From assembly GCA_964407525.1 (NCBI GenBank), contig CAYOWC010000172.1, positions 1 to 10,438 of the forward strand: a stretch of 10,438 bases of DNA, written 5' to 3'. This DNA is from DUZB01 sp964407525. GTDB taxonomy: Bacteria > Desulfobacterota > DSM-4660 > Desulfatiglandales > Desulfatiglandaceae. The position numbers were made by a program, and so were the translations under genes. Shown here in pieces: positions 5,857 to 10,438 of the stretch; within the stretch, counting starts at the first letter, position 1, and every line of letters begins with the position of its first letter. The notes beneath the pieces are model-generated. The model did no database searches, had not been told where the DNA came from, and saw nothing but the letters and a program-made list of their open reading frames with translations.

Positions 5857-6625
5857 GCCACTCCAGATCGACATAGTAGGGAAAGTGATCGGAAGGGTAC
5901 CGGCCATCATATCGATCTCGAACAATGCACGCATTCTTAACCGTCCATTGCCGGGATGTCAGGATCCAGTCTATCCGGCTTGTTTCCGGAACACCGGTAA
6001 ACCCATGATGGGTAAAGCTCTCTTTCCCTTCGGATCCTTGCATGTCTTGCCAGGAATCCGTGAGCCTCGATTGGCTTCCCGTCAGCAGATCATGGGCAGG
6101 CGAGCCTGGCTTATCATTAAAATCACCCATGAGGATAACAGGGTTGGCCTTCTGATTCACCCAGTCGCCGATGATTTCAGCCTGTTTAGTGCGTGCTTCT
6201 TCACCTATATGATCCAGGTGAGTAACAGCTGCTGAAAAACTTTTCCCTGATTCCCTGTCTTTCAGATTTGCGTAACTCATCATACGGGGAAAAGCGCTGT
6301 CCCAGTCCTTGCTTCGATGCACCTGGGGGGTTTTGGAAAGCCAGAATTCTTTTCCTCCTAGAATTTCAAAACGTTCTCTCTCAACAAAAAGGGTAGGGTA
6401 CTGGCATGTGTCGTCCCACACGCGAAAAGGGGTATGCAGATGATAGCCCTTCAGATGCTCTTCAAGGTAGTTTAACTGACTTTTCATGCCCTCCTGGGTT
6501 CCCAGAATAGAGGGACGGAATTTTCTGATGATTTTCAAAACCAGGGAGCGTCGATTCCGCCAGACGTTTGAGCCGTCTCGATCGTTTTCAAACCGCAGAT
6601 TAAAAGTCATTACGCGCAAATTCAT
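5843..6625 (-). CDS. Endonuclease/exonuclease/phosphatase-family hydrolase
   Basis: A 260-residue DNase-I-fold, Mg-dependent phosphoesterase. The catalytic set is all present: N9 in the opening M-T-F-N-L-R-F, E45 in G-T-Q-E-G, H136 in T-H-L-D-H, D168 and N170 in G-D-F-N-D, D219 in S-R-I-D-W, and D246-H247 in P-S-D-H-F-P. The best match in pattern is the bacterial subgroup of about 250-300 residues whose members start M-x-x-N-I-R-F and have W-L-S-x-T-P. Substrate (nucleic acid, inositol phosphate or sphingolipid headgroup) cannot be told. No signal peptide is seen, so it is probably cytoplasmic. ATG 6625 follows GAGGAGGA by about six bases. The last residues and stop derive from a heptamer repeat, so its C-terminus may have been extended or changed. 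Confidence 0.88.
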   Translation of the reverse strand: MNLRVMTFNLRFENDRDGSNVWRNRRSLVLKIIRKFRPSILGTQEGMKSQLNYLEEHLKGYHLHTPFRVWDDTCQYPTLFVERERFEILGGKEFWLSKTPQVHRSKDWDSAFPRMMSYANLKDRESGKSFSAAVTHLDHIGEEARTKQAEIIGDWVNQKANPVILMGDFNDKPGSPAHDLLTGSQSRLTDSWQDMQGSEGKESFTHHGFTGVPETSRIDWILTSRQWTVKNACIVRDRYDGRYPSDHFPYYVDLEWQANR

Positions 6626-6637
6626 GCTACTTCCTCC

Positions 6638-6781
6638 TCAACTGCTTGGGATCTCTGGATACCAAGGATCGTGGACCCAATAACTTCCCCAACTATGCAT
6701 CATAACTTCAGGCCATTTTCGTCCAATATGAAATAACAAAAACATTGAAATAGCGACATACTTCAGCTTTTGTGATTCCAT
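6638..6781 (-). CDS. Possible 47-residue aromatic-rich ORF upstream of the hydrolase
   Basis: A leftward ATG at 6781 opens 47 codons ending in a TGA (6638-6640) that abuts the GGAGG site of the hydrolase gene. The peptide starts MESQKLKYVA, has a short hydrophobic stretch and four Trp in its last 26 residues. No clear binding site precedes the ATG, and one arm of the inverted repeat at 6666-6684 lies inside it. An open frame this short can be chance. If translated, it would be coupled to the hydrolase. Confidence 0.2.
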   Translation of the reverse strand: MESQKLKYVAISMFLLFHIGRKWPEVMMHSWGSYWVHDPWYPEIPSS

Positions 6782-6859
6782 ATCGAACAGGTAAGCGAAG
6801 ACTCCGAACCTGACCCAAATCTATGCGCCTACTTACGAAAGTTATTGCGTCCACGATCC
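6666..6859. mobile_element. 194-bp region bounded by 19-bp terminal inverted repeats (MITE-like)
   Basis: GGATCGTGGACCCAATAAC (6666-6684) and GTTATTGCGTCCACGATCC (6841-6859) are reverse complements at 18 of 19 positions, and weaker similarity continues inward on both sides. The trinucleotide CAA flanks both ends (6663-6665 and 6860-6862), which would fit a 3-bp target duplication but may be chance. The interior of 156 bases has no transposase frame. The right end stops directly before the stop codon of the MBL-fold gene. The arrangement fits a miniature inverted-repeat element or insertion-sequence remnant; the family is not recognised. Confidence 0.5.
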
Positions 6860-6862
6860 CAA

Positions 6863-7768
6863 TCAACTTTCCGAAGGAAGCTGTTTGACTATGTGTCGGA
6901 GCATCTGTTGGTAAACGGCGGCAAAGATCTCCGGGGTGAGGATATAATCGGGATTGGCGCTGTAAAACCTTCGTACCAGTTCTTCCGTTGTTGCCTCCAC
7001 ATCCCTTGTTCTGAGATAGACTTCTTCAAATTCTGCGCGTCGTTTTGCGGCGTCCTTAATGCTTTCCTTAATGTAGCATGCCGCTTCCTCTTCGGTGACG
7101 TACCCGTAATGATCTGCACAGAGGTAGGCCACGTCCAGGTCTTTCAGCTTTGTCAGGCTCTCCTGGTATTTTGTGTAGTTGGAATTCCCGGCGGCGAGAA
7201 TCATATCCTTGTAAGGGATCCCCCCTCCATCAGAGGGAAAGAGGGCTTTCAAGGCCGGCACATACAGGGAGATAGAACATGAGGAGTGTCCAGGGGTTTC
7301 GTAGATGATCCCTTCAAAGGGTTCAACTCCGATCCGGTCTCCTTCTGTCACAGTGTCGCCTGTGATGTCATCTCGCCATTCAAGGTCGTACTGGGAATAG
7401 ACTTCCTTGAGGTCCATACGGACCGCCACGTCCCGGCCGAAGTCGTTGATGGTAGTGATGGCCTTGGGCATGTTGAGGATGCGCCATCCCCGGGCAGAGG
7501 CATAAATATCCATGCGGGGATTGCGCCGTTTGAAAAAAGGAATGACACCGACATGGTCGAAATGTGCGTGTAAAATGAGAACTTTGGTGATCCGTGTTTC
7601 ATCGATACCGAATTCTTTGAACTGTTCCAGAAGAGTGGGCGTCAAATAACTCATCCCACCGCTCACGATCATTGATTCTTTGTCTCCTTCCAACAGATAA
7701 ATGCACGATTCTTTGCGACCCAGGCACCAGAGCCCGTCAGTTATTTTTCCTGTCTGTCTTATTCTCAT
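6863..7768 (-). CDS. MBL-fold metallo-hydrolase
   Basis: A 301-residue metallo-beta-lactamase-fold hydrolase with a complete two-metal site: H67-A-H69-F-D71-H72, H161 in P-G-H-S, D180 in P-S-D-G-G, and H220 in A-D-H-Y-G. The C-terminal third (about 225-301) is helical and charged, typical of glyoxalase-II-like or other small-molecule hydrolases in the superfamily. No rhodanese, flavodoxin or signal sequence is attached, so it is probably a cytoplasmic hydrolase of unknown substrate (thioester, lactone or similar). I start it at ATG 7768, seven bases after AAAGGA and downstream of a strong promoter. The in-frame TTG at 7867 lies within the -35 hexamer of that promoter and cannot be the start of its transcript. 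The stop abuts the inverted-repeat element. Confidence 0.88.
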   Translation of the reverse strand: MRIRQTGKITDGLWCLGRKESCIYLLEGDKESMIVSGGMSYLTPTLLEQFKEFGIDETRITKVLILHAHFDHVGVIPFFKRRNPRMDIYASARGWRILNMPKAITTINDFGRDVAVRMDLKEVYSQYDLEWRDDITGDTVTEGDRIGVEPFEGIIYETPGHSSCSISLYVPALKALFPSDGGGIPYKDMILAAGNSNYTKYQESLTKLKDLDVAYLCADHYGYVTEEEAACYIKESIKDAAKRRAEFEEVYLRTRDVEATTEELVRRFYSANPDYILTPEIFAAVYQQMLRHIVKQLPSES

Positions 7769-7838
7769 GATAATTCCTTTCTCGATAGTATTCCAATGGG
7801 GTGCCGCCCGATTTATTCCCTTTTCAAGGGTTGCTGGA

Positions 7839-7867
7839 ATCATAATGAAACCGGGGTTAAGAGTCAA
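7839..7867 (-). promoter_or_regulatory. Near-consensus sigma-70 promoter of the MBL-fold gene
   Basis: Read leftward, TTGACT (7867-7862) and TATGAT (7844-7839) are separated by exactly 17 bases; each hexamer differs from consensus by one base. Transcription would begin near 7832, leaving a leader of about 64 bases before the ATG at 7768. It is the clearest promoter in the window. Confidence 0.8.
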
Positions 7868-7959
7868 GATTCTGCAAGCGGAAGTATGATTTCTATGAGA
7901 CTACTCGGGTTGCACGTTGCTTGTGAATGTTATTATGTTGGCTATTAGAGTTGTTTTCT

Positions 7960-8008
7960 TACTGCTTACTGCCTTCTGCCTTCTGCCTACTGTCTACTGC
8001 CTACTGCT
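7960..8008. repeat. Seven-unit heptamer array (TACTGCC)
   Basis: Seven tandem 7-base units occur, reading TACTGCT, TACTGCC, TTCTGCC, TTCTGCC, TACTGTC, TACTGCC and TACTGCT. It lies in the gene-free stretch 7769-8215, which otherwise holds the MBL promoter and the assembly gap. Its unit length matches the unrelated array at 5829-5856. Such heptamer arrays are known as variable short tandem repeats in several bacterial groups. Confidence 0.9.
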
Positions 8009-8090
8009 TTATCCACTTCCCTATGCGGTCTGCCCTTGACAAGCGTTACTCCATATGCAAGAGAAGAAGCAAAACAGGGCTTATTGATTG

Positions 8091-8190
8091 NNNNNNNNNN
8101 NNNNNNNNNNNNNNNNNNNNNNNNNNNNNNNNNNNNNNNNNNNNNNNNNNNNNNNNNNNNNNNNNNNNNNNNNNNNNNNNNNNNNNNNNN
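8091..8190. other. Assembly gap (100 N)
   Basis: Exactly 100 unknown bases, the conventional filler for a scaffold gap of unknown size. The true distance and even the adjacency of the two sides rest on the scaffolding. Any promoter or upstream gene of the nitrilase lies inside or beyond it. Confidence 0.98.
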
Positions 8191-8215
8191 TGGTATGTAA
8201 AGGAAGGAGTAGACG

Positions 8216-9178
8216 ATGGGTAAAAAAATTCGAGTAGCGGCGGCACAACTGGCCCCGGTATTTCTGGACCGCGAAGGCACGGTGGAAAAGGTCTGTAACG
8301 CGATGAAGGAGGCAGCGTCAAATGGCGCCCGGGTAGTGGCATTCCCGGAAACGTTCATACCGGGTTATCCTTACTGGGCTGCAACATTTGACCCGCTTTC
8401 TGCTCGACGCTCGTCTACTCCCAGCTTTTCCCGCAGACTTTTTGAACAGTCGGTGGAGATTCCCAGCCCAACCACCAGAGAACTCTGTCGCGCGGCAAAG
8501 AAGGCCGGCTGTCTTGCGGTCATCGGGTTAAATGAGCGGGAAGGCGGCACCCTCTATAATACGCAACTCTTTGTGGGCCCTGACGGGGAAATTATCGGCA
8601 GACACCGAAAACTGGTGCCCACCAGTCATGAGCGCATGGTATGGGGGAGGGGAGACGGAAGAGATCTGATGGTGTTTTCGAGCCCCTTTGGCAAGGTCGG
8701 CGGGCTGATCTGTTATGAACACTCCAATGCCCTTTTCCGCTATGCCCTCCAGGCTCAGGGAGAAGAGATCCACGTGGCCAATTGGCCGGGCGGTATGCCA
8801 TGGATCAACGGGATCATTGATGCGGCCGTTCGTCATTACGCTTTTGAAGGGCAGTCTTTTGTGATTAATTCCACAGCAGTTCTTACGGAAGAGATCATTG
8901 AGGCCCTTGGGAAAGGGGGTAGTGTAGACCAATTGAAGCCGGGAGGGGGATATTCCGCCATTGTGGCGCCGGGTGGGAAGTATCTTGCCGGACCCGAGCC
9001 GGAAAAAGAGACCATCCTCTATGCCGATCTGGATTTTGATGAGATCATAGACTGGAAAATGATGGTGGATTCTTCCGGACATTACGCGAGGCCGGATGTG
9101 GTACAACTCCTTCTTCGACGAGAGCCACACCACCCGCTGGTGATCCAGGAACCGGAAGCCCCACCAAAAGATTCCTGA
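8216..9178 (+). CDS. Nitrilase (carbon-nitrogen hydrolase, branch-1-like)
   Basis: A 320-residue C-N hydrolase with the full catalytic set: E45 in F-P-E-T-F-I-P-G-Y-P, K132 in H-R-K-L-V-P-T, structural E139, and nucleophile C166 in G-G-L-I-C-Y-E-H-S-N. The P-E-T-F-x-P-G-Y-P-Y-W, R-Y-A-L-x-A-Q and E-I-H-V-A-N-W-P-G segments are those of true nitrilases (nitrile to carboxylate plus ammonia) rather than amidases or ureidopropionases. The residue after the nucleophile is Tyr where branch-1 nitrilases nearly always have Trp (C-W-E), an uncommon variant. The helical spiral-forming C-terminal tail is short. AGGAAGGAG (8201-8209) lies six bases before ATG 8216. It stands alone, with an assembly gap upstream and a repeat mosaic downstream, so the nitrile substrate cannot be inferred. 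Confidence 0.93.
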   Translation: MGKKIRVAAAQLAPVFLDREGTVEKVCNAMKEAASNGARVVAFPETFIPGYPYWAATFDPLSARRSSTPSFSRRLFEQSVEIPSPTTRELCRAAKKAGCLAVIGLNEREGGTLYNTQLFVGPDGEIIGRHRKLVPTSHERMVWGRGDGRDLMVFSSPFGKVGGLICYEHSNALFRYALQAQGEEIHVANWPGGMPWINGIIDAAVRHYAFEGQSFVINSTAVLTEEIIEALGKGGSVDQLKPGGGYSAIVAPGGKYLAGPEPEKETILYADLDFDEIIDWKMMVDSSGHYARPDVVQLLLRREPHHPLVIQEPEAPPKDS

Positions 9179-9249
9179 ATCCGGTTTCTGTCACTCCCCT
9201 CCGCTGGGGAAAAAACCAGGCAGAGCGAGGAAAAAACTTCTTAAAGAAA

Positions 9250-9319
9250 GTCTCGCGCCCCGGTGAAACAGAAGCAATAAAGGTTTCACTGGGCAGGCAG
9301 AGACGCAAAGACGCAGAGA
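9250..9319 (+). repeat. Dispersed 70-bp hairpin repeat, copy B
   Basis: Second copy of the element at 3798-3867, same orientation, five differences in 70. The stem CCCGGTGAAAC (9259-9269) with GTTTCACTGGG (9283-9293) is unchanged. It lies 71 bases after the nitrilase stop, in a gene-free region of 319 bases (9179-9497) that holds only this repeat, the hairpin at 9352 and a leftward terminator. Confidence 0.85.
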
Positions 9320-9351
9320 ACAACAGGTTTAGGGTGTCAAGTTTGAGAAAC

Positions 9352-9374
9352 CCCGTTTCCCCGATAGAGACGGG
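9352..9374. repeat. Imperfect hairpin in the nitrilase-SYLF spacer
   Basis: CCCGTTTC (9352-9359) and GAGACGGG (9367-9374) pair over eight positions with one G-T wobble around a 7-base loop. An overlapping alternative, GAAAC-CCC-GTTTC, begins at 9347. No T run follows on either strand, so it is not an intrinsic terminator. Confidence 0.4.
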
Positions 9375-9404
9375 ATCTGGGACAAATTTCAAATTTCCAG
9401 TTTC

Positions 9405-9426
9405 AAAAAAAGCCCCTCCCAAGGGC
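9405..9426 (-). terminator. Leftward intrinsic terminator of the SYLF gene
   Basis: Read leftward, GCCC (9426-9423), a 7-base loop and GGGC (9415-9412) form a short GC stem followed immediately by seven Ts (9411-9405). It is 72 bases past the stop of the leftward SYLF gene. The stem is only four to five pairs, so it may be weak. Confidence 0.45.
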
Positions 9427-9497
9427 ACATCCCCTGACAAAGCAGGAAATGCGGACCCAAAAAAGGAGCCTCTTTCTTGAATGGATTACGAGCAGTC

Positions 9498-10208
9498 TTA
9501 CTTTCCTTTTTCGGCCTTATACAGACCTTCTCGCAATCTTGCTGATCCGGGATTGTTCACATCTTTTTTTACCAGGATATCTACGGGTCGCAGTGCTTTG
9601 CCGTAATAATCCTTATTGAAATCATCGTTTACCTTGATAACCGAGCCATCCAGCGCAAGGCCGGCAAATGCACCCTGTGCCCGAGAGAAGGAAACCAGGT
9701 CCGCTGTCACTCCCTTGCCCGCTGCACCAGCGCCCACGGGCCCCAAGGCCACAGAGGTATCTCCACCAAGTTTAAACGATGAACCATACAGGGACTCCAG
9801 ACCACGCTGGGTCCTGATCTGCATGATCACTTGTGAGGATTCTCCTCCAATCTGGAGGCCGAAACTCACCGAGCCGATACTGTAGAAAGCAGGCTGTCCC
9901 CAACGCTCAGTCTTCGGGTCACGCAGCAGTACGATACCTCTTCCACCGGAACCACCAAATATGAATCCCGCCTTGAGAAGCTGCGGAATAATAAAAACCC
10001 CTTTTGCATTTTTGAGGTGATCCCTGAACCAACCCATTTCCCCGTCACCAACGAAATCATTCAGAGTAACCAGAGCTTGATCCACCAGTATCTGGGGCTT
10101 GAGATCATCCTGTGCACTAACCGGCATGGACATGAGGCAGAAAATAGCTACCAGAAATAGACTCACTGCGAAACGAAAACCTGTTTTGATTCCTTTTTTT
10201 CCAAACAT
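9498..10208 (-). CDS. Secreted SYLF-domain (Ysc84/DUF500) lipid-binding protein
   Basis: A 236-residue protein with a clear Sec signal peptide: a Lys-rich start, hydrophobic core (about 13-30) and a cleavage site after V-S-A (32). The mature part is a complete SYLF domain, with the hallmark runs A-K-G-V-F-I-I-P (68-75), K-A-G-F-I-F-G-G-S-G-G-R-G (79-91), F-G-L-Q-I-G-G-E-S-S-Q (116-126), an F-S-R-A-Q-G-A-F-A-G-L motif (174-184) and Y-Y-G-K (201-204). Related eukaryotic domains bind phosphoinositides; the bacterial periplasmic or outer-membrane role is not settled. I chose ATG 10208, preceded by GGAG eight bases upstream, because the signal peptide begins there. The frame is open upstream to a TTG at 10322, but that extension precedes the signal peptide and has no well-placed binding site. 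Monocistronic. Confidence 0.92.
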   Translation of the reverse strand: MFGKKGIKTGFRFAVSLFLVAIFCLMSMPVSAQDDLKPQILVDQALVTLNDFVGDGEMGWFRDHLKNAKGVFIIPQLLKAGFIFGGSGGRGIVLLRDPKTERWGQPAFYSIGSVSFGLQIGGESSQVIMQIRTQRGLESLYGSSFKLGGDTSVALGPVGAGAAGKGVTADLVSFSRAQGAFAGLALDGSVIKVNDDFNKDYYGKALRPVDILVKKDVNNPGSARLREGLYKAEKGK

Positions 10209-10341
10209 GTTTTGTTCTCCTTTTTTCCCTCTAAAATGGTTGTTATCCGGCCTGAACAGAGGAAGTCTCAAAACCGGTCCCACTGAATAATCTCCTTTCG
10301 ACTTACAATTCAGGCAAAACAATTTCGTGCTTTTTTCCTGA

Positions 10342-10437
10342 TCACCTCCTCTCCACGCTTCTTAATATCGTTGGCTCATCGCAGATTAACGTGATATTTT
10401 CATCAATTCGCGAATAGACCATGCTCAGATTCCAGGT
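10342..10437 (-). CDS. Possible 3' end of a leftward gene (partial)
   Basis: Read leftward from the window edge, one frame is open for 31 codons to a TGA at 10342-10344; the other two leftward frames close early. The peptide (ending T-I-L-R-S-V-E-R-R) is not recognised. An open run of this length is not significant by itself. If real, the SYLF gene's promoter would lie in the 133 bases between 10209 and 10341, where I see no convincing hexamers. Confidence 0.25.
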   Translation of the reverse strand, partial: TWNLSMVYSRIDENITLICDEPTILRSVERR

Positions 10438-10438
10438 G

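Noticed and set aside
7769..7867. A 33-residue extension of the MBL-fold protein
   Set aside because: Its TTG start lies within the -35 hexamer of the promoter that drives the gene, and the fold begins after the ATG at 7768.
7960..8008. CRISPR array
   Set aside because: Units are 7 bases in direct tandem without spacers.
9190..9220. CCCC-N6-GGGG hairpin as a terminator for the nitrilase
   Set aside because: It is followed by As rather than Ts on the rightward strand, so it cannot act as an intrinsic terminator there.
9045..9440. Leftward frame of 131 codons across the nitrilase end and repeat copy B
   Set aside because: It is antisense to the nitrilase C-terminus and its remaining residues come from the repeat, mirroring the peptide from copy A.

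Overview
The window looks like a stretch of draft genome or metagenome-assembled genome from an anaerobic or facultatively respiring Gram-negative bacterium, most plausibly of the former Deltaproteobacteria (Desulfobacterota). This is inference. It rests on a Tat-exported multi-cluster Fe-S protein with a small membrane cytochrome, TRAP transporter permeases, a MaoC/hydratase-2 protein, a SYLF lipoprotein-like secreted protein, and intergenic mosaics of short dispersed and heptamer repeats. A run of 100 Ns (8091-8190) is a scaffold gap, so the two sides may not be truly adjacent.

Layout. At the left edge, the first 13 codons of a leftward gene (1-40) diverge from a Crp/Fnr-family regulator (146-826). 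The shared promoter region carries a nested pair of perfect dyads. A 151-bp spacer with a perfect 15-bp palindrome leads into a compact rightward electron-transfer operon (978-2873): a Tat-secreted, C-terminally anchored ferredoxin-like subunit, a four-helix cytochrome-b-like protein, and a small soluble Rieske-like protein. Both iron-sulfur proteins lack one expected ligand. A leftward MaoC-type enoyl-CoA hydratase (2857-3699) converges on this operon with a 17-bp overlap.

A gene-free region (3700-4017) holds a GC hairpin, copy A of a 70-bp dispersed hairpin repeat and a strong rightward intrinsic terminator. It precedes the two TRAP permease genes dctQ and dctM (4018-5813); no solute-binding gene (dctP) is present. 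Then come three leftward items: an endonuclease/exonuclease/phosphatase-fold hydrolase (5843-6625) whose last codons lie in a heptamer repeat, a 194-bp region bounded by 19-bp terminal inverted repeats (6666-6859), and an MBL-fold hydrolase (6863-7768) with a near-consensus sigma-70 promoter. A second heptamer array (7960-8008) lies just before the gap.

Right of the gap, a branch-1-type nitrilase (8216-9178) is followed by a 319-bp gene-free region with copy B of the dispersed repeat, further hairpins and a leftward terminator. That terminator probably serves the secreted SYLF-domain protein (9498-10208, leftward). The last 100 bp may hold the tail of another leftward gene.

Functionally, the best-defined unit is the 978-2873 operon, which could move electrons between a periplasmic donor or acceptor and the quinone pool. 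No molybdopterin, hydrogenase or other catalytic subunit is seen, so its partner is unknown. The remaining genes (dehydratase, uptake permeases, hydrolases, nitrilase) are independent catabolic or housekeeping units with no obvious shared pathway.
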